Below are positions 24,164-35,871 of a stretch of 64,000 bases of DNA, piece after piece. The stretch's first letter is position 1. Every line of letters starts with the position of its first letter. This DNA is from Cololabis saira (lineage: Eukaryota > Chordata > Actinopteri > Beloniformes > Belonidae), in NCBI RefSeq assembly GCF_033807715.1, contig NC_084590.1, positions 2,082,501-2,146,500 of the forward strand, read 5' to 3'. Position numbers and translations under genes: made by a program. The notes beneath the pieces were generated by a model that did not search any database, was not told the DNA's origin, and saw only the letters and a list, made by a program, of their open reading frames with translations.

Positions 24164-26100
24164 ACCTATTAAAAAAACAGGTTTTCTCTTGCTTTAACAT
24201 ATATAAAGTGGTCTCCCCTAAGCCTGCCAACTCAGAGAAGGAGGAAAACAGGTAAATTCTGCAGGGTCTGTTCACCCCGGCCGGAGGATCCTTCCAGTGT
24301 CATGTGGATCTACGAGCCGTTCAGATTTGTGCATTTTCGTTACGTCACCAAAATGCAAACCAAGCCTCGGTCGGCCTTGCTGTTGAAACCACGCCCACAA
24401 CTAACTCCGCTGCTGAAACCACGCCCACAACTAACTCCACTGCTGAAACCACGCCCACAACTAACTCCGCTGCTGAAACCACGCCCACAACTAACTCCAC
24501 TGCTGAAACCACGCCCACAACTAACTCCACTGCTGAAACCACGCCCACAACTAACTCCGCTGCTGAAACCACGCCCACAACTAACTCCACTGCTGAAACC
24601 ACGCCCACACACTAACTCCGCTGCTGAAACCACGCCCACAACTAACTCCACTGCTGAAACCACGCCCACAACTAACTCCGCTGCTGAAACCACGCCCACA
24701 ACTAACTCCGCTGCTGAAACCACGCCCACAACTAACTCCGCTGTTGAAACCACGCCCACAACTAACTCCGCTGCTGAAACCACGCCCACAACTAACTCCG
24801 CTGCTGAAACCACGCCCACAACTAACTCCGCTGCTGAAACCACGCCCACACACTAACTCCGCTGCTGAAACCACGCCCACAACTAACTCCGCTGTTGAAA
24901 CCACGCCCACAACTAACTCCGCTGCTGAAACCACGCCCACAACTAACTCCGCTGCTGAAACCACGCCCACACACTAACTCCGCTGCTGAAACCACGCTCA
25001 CAACTAACTCCGCTGCTGAAACCACGCCCACAACTAACTCCGCTGCTGAAACCACGCCCACAACTAACTCCGCTGTTGAAACCACGCCCACAACTAACTC
25101 CGCTGCTGAAACCACGCCCACAACTAACTCCGCTGCTGAAACCACGCCCACACACTAACTCCGCTGCTGAAACCACGCCCACACACTAACTCCGCTGCTG
25201 AAACCACGCCCACACACTAACTCCGCTGTTGAAACCACGCCCACAACTAACTCCGCTGCTGAAACCACGCCCACACACACTAACTCCGCTGCTGAAACCA
25301 CGCCCACACACACTAACCCCGCTGCTGAAACCACGCCCACAACTAACTCCGCTGCTGAAACCACGCCCACAACTAACTCCGCTGCTGAAACCACGCCCAC
25401 AACTAACTCCGCTGTTGAAACCACGCCCACAACTAACTCCGCTGCTGAAACCACGCCCACAACTAACTCCGCTGCTGAAACCACGCCCACACACTAACTC
25501 CGCTGCTGAAACCACGCCCACACACTAACTCCGCTGTTGAAACCACGCCCACAACTAACTCCGCTGCTGAAACCACGCCCACACACACTAACTCCGCTGC
25601 TGAAACCACGCCCACACACACTAACCCCGCTGCTGAAACCACGCCCACACACTAACTCCGCTGCTGAAACCACGCCCACACACTAACTCTGCTGCTGAAA
25701 CCACGCCCACACACACTAACTCTGCTGCTGAAACCACGCCCACAACTAACTCCGCTGCTGAAACCACGCCCACAACTAACTCCGCTGCTGAAACCACGCC
25801 CACACACTAACTCCGCTGCTGAAACCACGCCCACAACTAACTCCGCTGCTGAAACCACGCCCACACACTAACTCCGCTGTTGAAACCACGCCCACAACTA
25901 ACTCCGCTGCTGAAACCACGCCCACACACTAACTCCGCTGGCCGGAGCGTCCGCCATTGTTCAGCAGCGGTGACTGTTTCCACAGCGAGGGACAGTAAAG
26001 ATTAGGTTTTGCATCGACATTCACCCTCATAAAAGGATCAGTTCCAACAGCACGGACCCGGCAACTGCACACGAGTCAGCGGTAAGTGACGTAATTTTTT
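24164..26100. mobile_element. fish DNA element ('ggggacctatta' family) with expanded minisatellite
   Basis: From 'aaaggggacctatt' through 'ataaagtggtctcccctaag', 'cctgccaactcagagaagg' and 'gtggatctacgagccgttca' this follows a repeat common in fish genomes. It continues after the array at 25945 with 'gccggagcgtccgccattgt' and 'agcagcggtgactgtttcc'. In the family as I recall it, the 'accacgcccacaactaactc' motif is present only once or a few times; here it makes up about 1.55 kb. The superfamily is unresolved and the right boundary uncertain. Confidence 0.6.
24384..25940. repeat. 30-bp minisatellite, about 51 units
   Basis: The unit is 'ctgctgaaaccacgcccaca' plus 'actaactccg'. Variants insert one or more 'ca' in the 'cacaac/cacacac' stretch (30, 31 or 33 bp) or change gctgct to gctgtt. 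Higher-order copies are visible: the order around 25225-25330 recurs at about 25530-25640. The frames on both strands are artefacts. Confidence 0.97.
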
Positions 26101-26492
26101 ATGTTATTTATATTTGTTTACAAGTATGATCTTTGCATGGGCTAAGTATTTAGCTCAGCTCTGGTGTTACTCCGTGTTATGGAGCTTTATTAGTTCCATA
26201 ATACATTTTTCTTCTGTATATGGTTTCAGATCTTCCAAGCACCTGAAGCTTCAACACCTTCAGAAGACGCACGGTCCTTCCTTGAGCCAGCAATAGTGCA
26301 TAAATGATATTTATATACAACTTATGTTCTTTTATTTTTTTTTAAATAAAGTTGCCATTTGTGAAAATTCAGTGTTGTGATTTCTTTACAGTTAACATGA
26401 TTCATTTGTCTTGTAACATAAGAAATTAATTAAATCTTCCTGTGTGAATTAGTGTGAAGACGAGGTGACTCGTTCCCTCTTCAGGGAACTAA
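26101..26492. other. no recognised gene
   Basis: AT-rich. It may still belong to the preceding element: 'gagtcagcggtaagtgacg' at about 26077 resembles a splice donor, but no exon chain can be supported. Confidence 0.3.
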
Positions 26493-26862
26493 AGGCTGAT
26501 TTATGGTTCTGTGTTACACCAACGCAGAGCCTACGGCGTAAGGTACGCGTCGATTTAACGCAGAACCGTAGCAACGCATTTCCGGTTTCCGGTTTGAAGC
26601 AGTCGTCAACTTTCAGTGCTCTTTTCTTCGTGTATGTGTGATTTTTTTTGTTTTGGTTTTTTGCACAATAGTTGTCCTTATCTCTTTGATTCACTGTGAC
26701 CAGAAAAGTTGGATAAACCATTCAGGGAATTCGCGAATTAGCATTCGTGGGGGTACTGCACCACAGAGAAATGGAGTGACGGAGAAGTCCGAAGGTTCAC
26801 GACGGCGTCACGGTGACGGCGTAGGCACGGCGTCGATTTGACGCAGAACCATAATTCGGGCT
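26493..26862. mobile_element. 'CTGATTTATGG' MITE, TAA-flanked (Harbinger-type)
   Basis: Ends 'aggctgatttatggttctg' and 'cagaaccataattcgggct' are inverted repeats, with TAA directly outside each (26490-26492 and 26863-26865). A 3-bp TAA duplication is the PIF/Harbinger signature. GC-rich sub-termini carry 'acgccgta'-type words. Related copies or halves lie at 30141, 41433, 45093, 53400 and 54985. Confidence 0.82.
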
Positions 26863-26865
26863 TAA

Positions 26866-28677
26866 GGAAGTCACTAAAGCTGAAGAAACGCCCACAGCCG
26901 CTTCCGGGTGGGCCTTAGCTCATGATCAATATATCATGAATCAACTGAGTTGAAAATCTTACATTTGGCATACATGATTTCTGTTATATACAGTACCTAA
27001 AGTATCAAGTGGCTAGCTTTAAAAAAGACAAACTGTCAAACGGCTTATCAAATGTTAAAGACTGTTGGGCAGATTTTCAGTAAATTTGGTATATTTCCTC
27101 TATTGACCATGCTTATGATGGGCTGTTAAAAGAATTTTGATTGCACGTTCCATTTGGAAATGACATGTCAGTCTACCTCGTAGGTGCGGGCCATAGATAT
27201 TCTTTGGCCTGTAACTTGTGATGTAATAACCAAAATTATTTAAACTGGTATTTACAGTCAGTGAATTTGGTGTCCTTTGTAAGCAAACCATATTCACAGC
27301 GTAATTGCTCCCCGGATGAAGTGGTGTGTTTGTTCTCTCAGATGTAAGTTGCTTTGGATAAAAGTGTCTGCTAAATGACAATAGTAGTATTCACTTAGTG
27401 CTGACATTTCTCCATAGACCGTTCTAAAACTCACATGTGTTAATACCCCAATAAGCAGTTGAAGAAAAAAAAAAAAAACTTTGTTACATATGCAAGTCTC
27501 CAATTTTGTGTTAAATAGTCAAAATTATGAGGCAAATATTTACAGATGCGAATGAACTCCTTCAAGATGTTTCTTCCAATTTTTATGAAATCCCTTATGT
27601 TCAGACTGCAATCATGTATTCAAAAGAAAACTATTTCAAAAGTTTTGGGCCAAGAACAAGAACAAAGGCTTGGAATTCAAACTCTCCAATGTTTTTTTTT
27701 TTTTTTTTTTAAAGTACAAAATAAAATCTCAGGAAACTTAACTCAACTAATCATTAATGGTGGTGTTGAATCCATTTAACCATGATTGGCCATTGCTGGA
27801 AATCTCCTTCAAACCCAAAGATTGCTGCCTGCAGCTCTATCATTTTTTAGACAAAAAATGCACACTTTCATTTGACAACTTATAATTAATGCCTTTGCAC
27901 TATTATAATGCCACTGGAATAACAACAGTCTAACACACATAAAGCCAGATAGAGACTATGTTTATGATTCAATTCATCAGTTTAAATACTCCATGTTTCT
28001 TATATAAGACTGACGTTGAACTTGAGCCATTTGTCTGATAAACAAGTCTCTTCTCAGCTTTAGATGAGATATGACGAAAAACCTTTTAGCTAATCACATG
28101 ACTACTTCCTCTCACACTGATGCTTTTAATGGCCCTCAACTACTCAATTATTTATTTCTTGGCCTCCTTAACTTGATGTGGTGTTCTATAACACCAATGG
28201 CTGATAAGAGGGAACCACACAAGAACATCCCAGTTGTGCAGAAGATGGAGATTGGCAGAAGGGAGTTAAAGTCTCACTGGTCTAGGGTGAGTAATGGAGC
28301 ATGTCTCTCAGCAGACGGGGCATCCATTAAATCAAGGCTTAGTTATTTGTGTTAATGGTAAGGCAAGGTCACACTCTGGGGCATTACTACTGCTGGATAG
28401 AGATGTTCATATAGATAGAGACCTAAAGTTGCAGGATGTTTTAAAGTGGGAGTGCTTGTAAGTGCAGCATATTAAAGGTGTTAGAGGGGCCGACTTTAAT
28501 GCACTGTACTTGGGAGGGGAAAACTGTTGAAGGCAGTTGGCTGCTAGCCAACTTCTCATTAGCCGTCTCTCCAGTCAAACTGTAAAAGACATCCATTTAG
28601 TGAAAAATATCTTGCCCAAACACAGTGGCGGCTTGTCAATAGGGGGCGCTAGGCCGCCGCCCCCATTAAAATTACAG
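26866..28677. other. mostly unrecognised sequence
   Basis: No gene seen. Poly-A at 27466-27478 and poly-T at 27690-27711. The short frames here show no known domain. A SINE-type tail lies at 27297-27395. Confidence 0.4.
27297..27395 (+). mobile_element. SINE 3' tail fragment
   Basis: 'ttgttctctcagatgtaagt' followed by 'tgctttggataaaagtgtctgctaaatgac' (given in two parts) is the same tail as in the tRNA-derived SINE at 42085..42290, here without its tRNA-like head. Confidence 0.7.
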
Positions 28678-28678
28678 G

Positions 28679-28704
28679 AGAAAAAAAAAAAAAAAAATAA
28701 TAAT

Positions 28705-28751
<47 letters not shown>
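28679..28751. repeat. poly-A / (TAA)n / (AT)n compound microsatellite
   Basis: About 18 A, then five TAA/TAT-type units, then about 20 AT dinucleotides, ending at 28750. Confidence 0.95.
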
Positions 28752-28754
<3 letters not shown>

Positions 28755-29059
28755 AGACACAGTACACATAAATTACGTAATAAAAAGTAATTATCACATC
28801 TGTGCACTCATAAAATGTGTCTGACTTAATTTTTCCAGCCTTCCCATCCCATACTGGGTTTATTCAGAGTTGTTTTTTGTGCAGACTGAAATAGGTTTCA
28901 ATGGCCAAATGAGTTTGTATTGTATGTTCTTAAAGAGCATATTGCAGGTTAGAATTTTTTCAAAAATGATACCTGACCTTATGTGAAAATGACTATGTGA
29001 GAAGTTAATGTAGGATTTAATATGTTTTACAAGACATAAGGGCACTTATTCAGAGGAAA

Positions 29060-30140
29060 AAGTGGCTGATTTTAGCCAAGCTCGTACAAACGCTTTTTTT
29101 TTCAACCACCGCGTCATATGACGTCACGCCAGGGAGCATCTCCACAGCTCTGCCCCATCTGTATGCCCAGAACCCGTACACACGTAGCCGGGTATCTGCT
29201 AAACCCAAGATATTTTCCTACGTTTGGACCTGTCATCCACATGAAAACACAAATAAACGAAGGTTTAAAAAAACTCTGGGCAAAGGGAAGATTTTTGAAA
29301 ACTCCGTTTATGTAGATGCGTGTAGACCTGGTGTAAACAGAGACAACCGGAGTTTTGCGTTTTCGAACGTCACATTATGCTCCAAAACAACAAGAATCTG
29401 CTCTGAGTCTGACGTCTAACGTGCGACCTTTGTTTACTACAGAACTACAGATGATCCACCATCTGTTCTCCAAGCTATTTATTAAATAAATGGTCTCTGC
29501 TCTTGACACCGTTACACCGACGCGGAGCCTACGCCGTAGGGTACGCGGCGACGCGCAGCAGGGCTGCAGCTGGGCTGCAGCCCTGCTGCGTCGGTTCACG
29601 CGGCAGCTCCGCGGTGGGACCATGGATCTGACACGGGGTAGTCGAGCTCTTTACCCGAGAATGAGACGCGGGTCCCGGGAAAACTGTGCAGCAGGACTGC
29701 AGCAGGGCTGCGTGGATTAACGCGGCAGCTCCGCGGCGGACACGGGGAGACTGGAGCTCGTTACCCGAGGAGGAGGCGCGGATCTCGGGGTAACTGCGCC
29801 GCGGAGGCGGCCCGGAGGCTAGAAGACCAGATGATCTACAGGTCTGTGCTTATGAAAGTGGTCGAAAACGCTGATCTTCGTTTATGTGTGGAAGGTTTTT
29901 TTTTTTTTTTAACAACGATGTAATGTGGATACAAATTATTTTATAAACGAAGGGGGGGAAGTATTCGGTTTTAAAAATACCCGGCTATTTCGGATGCTTT
30001 AATCAGAAAAAAGAGAAGATAATAAGCCTGTTTTCTGTTTAGAAAGTACAAACATAGACAGATTACAAGTACTCACCCGTTTTTAAGGAGTTATTTTCGG
30101 AGTTTCTTTCAGCAGCGCAGGGCGGGTGCTGCAGTGAATA
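29060..30140. mobile_element. composite DNA-transposon debris
   Basis: Contains long-TIR-like words: 'tttatgtagatgcgtgtag' with 'ggtgtaaacagagacaaccg' at 29310-29350, and 'cgctgatcttcgtttatgtg' at 29868. A minus-strand exon-like fragment at 29436-29500, 'SRAETIYLINSLEN', is shared with the MITE at 51412. A 'CTGATTTATGG'-family half sits at 29508-29560. Two near-copies of 'cgcggcagctccgcgg' occur at 29599 and 29721. The order of insertion is unclear. Confidence 0.5.
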
Positions 30141-30282
30141 AAGGCGGATTTATGGTTCCGCGTAAAATCGACGGCGTAGCCTACGGTGTAGGGTACGCGG
30201 CGCACGCAGCGTTCGGTGCGTCGCCGCGTAACCTACGCCGTAGGGTCTGCGTTGGTGTAACGCGGACCCATAAATCAGCCTT
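30141..30282. mobile_element. 'CTGATTTATGG' MITE, minimal palindromic copy
   Basis: 142 bp that are almost one inverted repeat: 'aaggcggatttatggttccg' against 'cggacccataaatcagcctt', meeting at a GC-rich centre ('gcgcacgcagcgttcggtgcgtc', in two parts). Possibly the smallest deletion derivative of the family at 26493..26862. Confidence 0.85.
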
Positions 30283-30904
30283 TTAAAAAGCGAGTTTCAG
30301 CTGTCAATCAAAAGAACGTGGGGGGACTAACGGGTTCTTAGTCATATTGGTGTGAATACACATTCACAACCTCTTCAGTGTCACAACTAACATTAAGATC
30401 CACTATTTTTCCTATTGTTGAATTCACCGCGCTCCCCAGTGTGACGTCACTCCCGGTTCAGCTTTTTCAGATGCGGAAGTAAAATACTCACAAAAACAAC
30501 TCCAGAGGTCACTGTAGTATATATTTATGCGTATTTCAATGAAAATTCAGTTCCTACATTATTTTCCTACACATTGATTCACAGGGGTCTCCAACCTGCA
30601 ATATGCTCTTTAAACTTTTCTTCCATGTGACTTCATGCTGGTCTCTAATTGGTTACTTAAAGACTCTCCTCCGTGGCCAATCAGCGTGTTTTCTGCCATT
30701 CTTCATCCAATGTGATTGATTCATGAGCTGTCAATCAAAGTCACACCCGTGACAGTGTATACGCGACTGTATCTGTCACTCGCTACAAACAGAGTCACAG
30801 CCATAGACATATACACGTAAACGCCCCATGGAGCTGCTCCGATACATCAACGTCGCCACCATATTGGATGTTCAAGACTGCGCTGTAAACTAATACAAGT
30901 AAAC
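30283..30904. other. no recognised feature
   Basis: About 620 bp. No coding frame or clear repeat family. Confidence 0.35.
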
Positions 30905-31835
30905 ACCACCTCCACCTTTAAAACTAAACTTAAAACCTCTCTGTTTAGTAAAGCCTATAGTTAGTGTTTAGTAAACCTCTAGCTGGTGTTGGTAAATCTC
31001 TAGTTAGTGTAAACTCTAGTGTGTTAGAGTCAGTAGTCATAGTTGCAGCTATAGAACAAAACTATAATAGTTAGTCTCAAATATAGCTTCGCGGTAGATA
31101 TGCTGCTATAGGCTTATGCTGCAGGGGGGACCGACATGATCCGCTGGGCGGTGCCTCTCACCCTTCTTCTCCTCTCCTTTTCCCTGCCTCTCTTCTCCAT
31201 TACCATTTTTATTTATTATAAGTATCTCATAGCTATCATTTTTGTCCATCGTTCCTGTAGTTTCTTGTGCCGGCCCCCATTTTTTTCTCTTTTGTGCATG
31301 TTTGCAGGCTGGAGCCTCAGGAGCTGCGTTCTGGCCTGTGTTCCCGGGCCCCCCATCCCCGGTCATCCCGTTGCTGCTTCCACCTGTCTACGTGAATGTC
31401 TGCTGTTGCTGCTTCCGCCTGCCTGCACCCCCCCCCCCCTCTGGTCATCCCGCTGCTGCTTCCACATGACTGTTGTGTGCTGCTGACGCCCCCCCCCCCC
31501 CCCTCTGATCATCCCGTTGCTGCTTCCACCTGCCTGCTGTGTGCTGCTGACGTTCCTGACTCCCCCAGTCTGGCCTTCGGCAGGAGGGTCCCCCCTTATG
31601 ATCCAGGTCCTGCTCAAGGTTTCTTCCCTCCTAAAGGGGAGTTTTTCTTGCCACTGTTTGGCTTAAGGTTTTTCTCCCACTATGGGAGTTTTTACCTGCC
31701 ATTGTTTATATAATAATTGTTCGGGGGTTTATGTTTATGTTTATGTTCATGTTCTGGGTCTCTGGAAAGCGTCTAGAGACAACATCTGCTGTATTAGACG
31801 CTATATAAATAAAATTGAATTGAATTGAATTTAAA
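30905..31835 (+). mobile_element. L2-like LINE, 3' end only
   Basis: Starts in the last codons of the LINE frame ('accacctccacctttaaaac', equal to 35813 onward), then the 3' UTR, including 'gtttcttgtgccggccccc', 'gcaggagggtcccccc', 'tgccactgtttggcttaagg' and 'gcgtctagagacaac', and an (attga)n tail. It shares family and tail with 34800..36715 but has an extra internal segment (31060-31230). Confidence 0.88.
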
Positions 31836-32055
31836 TTGACTTATTTTCATAAAGCGCCTTTCTACAAAGAAATGTATGTTTTATGTCTCATTTATTCTTT
31901 CACACACGCACTAATATACTTGGGAAACAGTTTAGGCACCAAATATAATATATTTAATTTTCTGAGATGGCAAAAATAAGAACTTTATTGATCCCACATA
32001 GGAGTAATTCATGTTCTATCAGCTATAGAGAACAAGGTAGTGCCGAAAAACAATA
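31836..32055. other. no recognised feature
   Basis: Short AT-rich gap between elements. Confidence 0.4.
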
Positions 32056-32517
32056 TACCGTATTTTCTGGACTATAAGCCGCTACTTTTTTCATAGGTTT
32101 TGAACCGTGCAGCTTATACAAAGGTGCGGCTATTCTGTGGATTTTTTTCCACCGCTCGGGGCGCTCTAACTGGAATTAGAATCAAAACTAAGAAAAAATA
32201 AATGCAAAGAAGAATACGCTACTTCTTCTTTAGCAGATAGAAGTAGGTAGAAGCAGATTTCAAACAGATAAATAGATAACTAAATACCAGTTATTTTCTC
32301 TTGGTTCTGTCCCGTTTTAATCAGCAAAGTTGCTGCCATGTTAAAAGACACTGTTAGGAAAGGATCTATTTAGGTACATACATGTACATCATTTACAGTT
32401 ACATTCATATCTAATCTAACAACATAAATATCTGCAGCTTGCATATCTTTTTTTTTAAATAGAGTGGATGCGGCTTATATGCAGGTGCGGCTTATAGTCC
32501 AGAAAATACGGTATATC
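32056..32517. mobile_element. pogo/Tigger-like MITE
   Basis: Termini 'accgtattttctggactat' and 'atagtccagaaaatacggt' are inverted repeats, with TA on both outer sides. The sub-termini 'aagccgct' and 'gcggctta' pair as well. The interior is non-coding. The superfamily is inferred from the TA duplication and the resemblance to DDE_1-type fish elements. Confidence 0.82.
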
Positions 32518-32759
32518 CCCCTCACAAAAATAAGTAAAATAGAGAAACATATTTTCTCATCAACAAAACAAATTTAAAATTTTTCAAATAACAAAATAAC
32601 ATATTTTAACCATTTTTCAGACAATATCTGTCAATATTTATATAATAACTGAAAAAAATCTGAAAAATGGTTCAAATATGTTATTTTGTTACTTGAAAAA
32701 TATAAAATATGTTTATGTAAAATATGTTACATGTATATAGTATATTAGCGATATGTTTA

Positions 32760-32850
32760 AATGTGTTTTTTCTCTTTTGTGCATGTTTGCAGGCCGGAGC
32801 CTCGGGAGCTGCGTTCTGGCCTGCGGTCCCGGTTTGGGGGAAAGCCACTC
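32760..32850 (+). mobile_element. LINE 3' UTR scrap
   Basis: 'ttctcttttgtgcatgtttg' and 'ggagctgcgttctggcctgc' repeat the text at 31287-31345. Confidence 0.65.
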
Positions 32851-33043
32851 CATAAATCCCGTTGGTATTCAGGGTAACATGGATCTGGTATCCGCACCAT
32901 CTCCTGCACCCAGGGCGACATTAGCCAGCTCTTTCCATGTTGGTGAAGTCAACTAAACTGACAGCAGGGCCACCATGTTGCACAGTACCACTCATTAATG
33001 CCTCCTGACTCCTATTTCCTTCCTGCAACTCGGCTTTAGCCCG

Positions 33044-34330
33044 CATAAGGTAAGTAAATAAGTAAAGTTTATTTATGTAGCGCTTTTCACAGACATTTGT
33101 CACAAAGTGTTTTACAGAATAAAAACAGTTTAGAGCCATAAAATACACAGAATACATGATAGAAAAGAAAAAAAATAACTTAAAAATAACTTAAAACAAG
33201 GTAGTTTACATAAAAGCATGTTTAAAAAGGTAGGTTTTTAGTTGGCTTTTAAAAGAGCTCACAGACTCAATAGATCTAAAAGTTGCAGGCAGAGCATTCC
33301 AAAGTTTAGCGGCCATAACCTTGAAAGCTCGGTCACCACGAGTCTCACGGCGGGTGCGAGGGACAGCCAGTAAGTTCTGCATGTTTGATCTGAGGGGCGA
33401 GCTGGTGAGTTCAGTTCCAGTAGGTCAGTTACTGTATATGAGGGGGCCTGACCATGCAGTGCTCTGTGGGGGACGGGGAGGATTTTAAACTGGATTCTAA
33501 ATGAATCCAGGAGCCAGTGGAGGGATTCAAGTATGGGAGTGATGTGTTGACCTGGTGAGTTGTCTTGTGGCAGCATTTTGGACCAACTGTAGGTGATACA
33601 GAGCAGAAGAACAGAGTGCAGTGAAAAGTGCATTGCAGTAGTCGATCCGGTATGGAATGAAAGCATGTATGAGCATTTCAACTTTCAGCGGCAGAAAATA
33701 TGGATCTCAGTTTACTGATGTTATGTAAGTGAAAGAAGCAAGTTCTGGTCAGCTGTTTAATGTGGGAGTCAAATGATAGTGATTGGTCAAATATTACCCC
33801 CAGGTTGTGCAGGTTGGAGTGAGCAGCAGTGGAAAGGGTGCCGATGCTCTGAAGAACTAGTGGAGTGATCTTATCTGGAGCAATAACCAGAACCTCAGTG
33901 TTGCTGTCGTTTAGCTGCAAATAGTTTCTTATTGCACCAATACAATCTTGGAGTATGGATAGCTTTGTAACTTCACCTGGCTTAACAGAAAAATGTAGTT
34001 GGATGTCGTCAGCATATAAAAGATAGGGGATGTTGTAACTGCTTATGATATGTACCAGGGGTAGCAGGTAGAGAGAAAATAAAAGTGGCTCCAACACCGA
34101 ACCTTGCGGGACACCCCAGTACAGTTCCATTTGAAAGTGAGAAGCTTCTGTCAGAGAGGTAAGATGTTATCCAGTCTAGGGCTATGCCTGATATGCCAGC
34201 ACTGTCACAGAGGCGTTTGATCAGGATATGGTGGTCAACCGTATCAAGGGCAGAGCTGGGGTCAAGCAGGACCAGCACAGTGCAGTCACCTGCATCAGTA
34301 GACGTTCAAATGTCATTTAAACCTTCAACA
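33044..34330 (-). mobile_element. second L2/Rex1-like LINE family, decayed
   Basis: The minus strand encodes RT pieces in different frames: 'DTVDHHILIKRLCDSAGISG' at 34240, 'GVPQGSVLEPLLFSLYLLPL' then 'YADDIQLHFSV' (catalytic YADD) at 34110-33990, 'LGVIFDQSLSFDSHIKQL' at 33800, and C-terminal 'ESLHWLLDSFRIQFK' at 33510. The 3' UTR ends in a (acttattt)n-type tail at 33044-33065. The different tail and UTR separate it from the family at 34800..36715. Confidence 0.85.
33678..34278 (-). pseudogene. reverse transcriptase fragment, frameshifted
   Basis: The frames at 34278..34009 and 34130..33678 overlap and hold consecutive RT motifs, so a frameshift lies near 34120. YADD is intact but nothing upstream of the palm and no endonuclease is present. 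Confidence 0.8.
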
Positions 34331-34344
34331 GAGCAGTTTCAGGA

Positions 34345-34800
34345 GAGTGCATCTTTTTAAATCCCGACTGGAACTTGCTGCTGCTCCCCTAATGTCCTGG
34401 TCTGTCCTTTTGAATCGGTGCTGTAGATCAAAGAGTACATTTTCAGGCCAGGTTGTCCACAGTCTTTGTGTTGGACCTGGCCTTACGTTTAAGGGGGGTG
34501 GAGGCTGGGGAGAGCAGGAGGGAGGGACGGAGGAGGGGTATGGCTCTGTACGCATTCTTGATGTTGGTGTAAACATGATTCAGAGTGTTCCACTCCCCTG
34601 TAGAACATTTGACATGCTGGTAGAAGTTCAGGAGTACAATGATGCAATAATGTGAACACTATTGGGGTGGGCCTGCTGCTGTTGGTTTATGGTGCTCAGG
34701 AAGAGAGAGAGCACTGTGTTTACACTGCCATCAGGGGGAATATGCACAGCCATGATGATCACAACTGTTAGCTCTCTTGGCAGAACAAAAAGGCTGGCAT
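34345..34800 (-). pseudogene. LINE endonuclease-domain fragment (jockey/I-like), 3' piece
   Basis: The minus strand reads 'ELTVVIIMAVHIPPDGSVN', 'LSLFLSTINQQQQAHPNSVH' and, after stops, 'LWTTWPENVLFDLQHRFKRT'. These correspond to the later part of the AP-endonuclease domain and the following linker of jockey/I-like fish LINEs. The matching earlier part lies at 36800..37085, beyond an intervening plus-strand LINE. Confidence 0.65.
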
Positions 34801-35871
34801 CTTACAGATCATGGCATTTTACTGCACAGGTTAGAGCATGTTGTTGGGATTAAAGGGACAGCTCTATGTTGGTTTAAATCATATCTATCTGACAGGTTCC
34901 AGTTTGTTCATGTACATGAGGTTTCTTCAGAACAGTCAAGGGTCTGTTATGGTGTTCCGCAGGGTTCAGTGCTAGGGCCAATCTTGTTCAGTTTATACAT
35001 GCAGCCGTTGGGAAGTATAATCCAGAATCACGGCATACACTTTCATTGTTATGCTGATGATACGCAGCTCTATTTGTCTATGAAGCCGGATGAAACAGAA
35101 CCGTTAGTTAAACTTCAGGCATGTCTTAGGGACATCAAGGACTGGATGTCCAGAAATTTCCTGCTTCTAAATTCAGATAAAACAGAGGTTATCATTCTTG
35201 GTCCAGAGCATCTTAGGAAGGGATTAGATGGTGTTGCGATGGCTTCCAGTGCAACTGTGAGAAATCTTGGTGTTATTTTCGATCAGGATTTGTCGTTTAA
35301 ACCATATGTCAATCAGGTTTGTAAAATAGCCTTTTTCCATCTCCGTAATATTGCAAAGATTAGGAAAATCCTCTCACAGAGTGATGCAGAAAAACTAGTT
35401 CATGCGTTTGTATCTTCTAGACTAGATTACTGTAATGTGTTGTTAGCAGGATGTCCAAGTAATTTGCTGAATAGGCTCCAGCTGATCCAAAATGCAGCAG
35501 CACGAGTACTGACAGGAATTAGCAGGAGAGACCACGTCTCTCCAGTGTTAGCGTCGCTCCATTGGTTACCCGTAAAATTCAGAATCCAATTTAAAATTTT
35601 ATTACTTGCGTATAAAGCCCAAAACGGCTTAGTTCCGCATTATTTGCAAGACCTGATAGTGCCTTATGTTCCTGTCAGAGCTCTCCGTTCTCAGAGTGCA
35701 GGTTTACTCGTAGTTCCTAGAGTATCTAAATGTAGATTTGGAGGGCGGGCGTTCTGCTATCAGGCGCCACTACTATGGAACCAACTTCCAATCTGGGTTA
35801 AGGGGGCTGACACCACCTCCACCTTTAAAACTAAACTTAAAACATTTCTGTTTAGTAAAGCCTATAGTTAG
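34777..35871 (+). CDS. L2-like LINE reverse transcriptase, C-terminal part, open frame
   Basis: 364 codons without a stop, but 5'-truncated: the fingers, endonuclease and start of ORF2 are missing, and the first dozen codons may be flanking sequence. Visible are 'CYGVPQGSVLGPILFSLYMQ' (about residues 57-76), the catalytic 'YADDTQLYL' (YADD at 92-95), 'LLLNSDKTEVIILGP', 'VRNLGVIFDQDLSF', 'SRLDYCNVLLAG' and 'LQLIQNAAARVLT'. The C-terminal 'LHWLPVKFRIQFK' and 'WNQLP' motifs are typical of L2/Rex1-type LINEs. It ends at a TAG after 'FKTKLKTFLFSKAYS'. It would not be an active retrotransposase by itself. Confidence 0.85.
   Translation: MAEQKGWHLTDHGILLHRLEHVVGIKGTALCWFKSYLSDRFQFVHVHEVSSEQSRVCYGVPQGSVLGPILFSLYMQPLGSIIQNHGIHFHCYADDTQLYLSMKPDETEPLVKLQACLRDIKDWMSRNFLLLNSDKTEVIILGPEHLRKGLDGVAMASSATVRNLGVIFDQDLSFKPYVNQVCKIAFFHLRNIAKIRKILSQSDAEKLVHAFVSSRLDYCNVLLAGCPSNLLNRLQLIQNAAARVLTGISRRDHVSPVLASLHWLPVKFRIQFKILLLAYKAQNGLVPHYLQDLIVPYVPVRALRSQSAGLLVVPRVSKCRFGGRAFCYQAPLLWNQLPIWVKGADTTSTFKTKLKTFLFSKAYS

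Noticed and set aside
24302..25864. Pro/Thr-rich frames ('LLKPRPQLTP') as a mucin-like protein
   Set aside because: The 10-residue period is the 30-bp minisatellite. Frames break whenever a 31- or 33-bp unit occurs, and the array lies inside a transposon.
31136..31713. Possible secreted Cys-rich protein on the plus strand, also seen at 35926..36351 and 63534..63998
   Set aside because: These are 3' UTRs of L2-like LINEs. The same peptide recurs because the element recurs, with no start context or conservation beyond the element.
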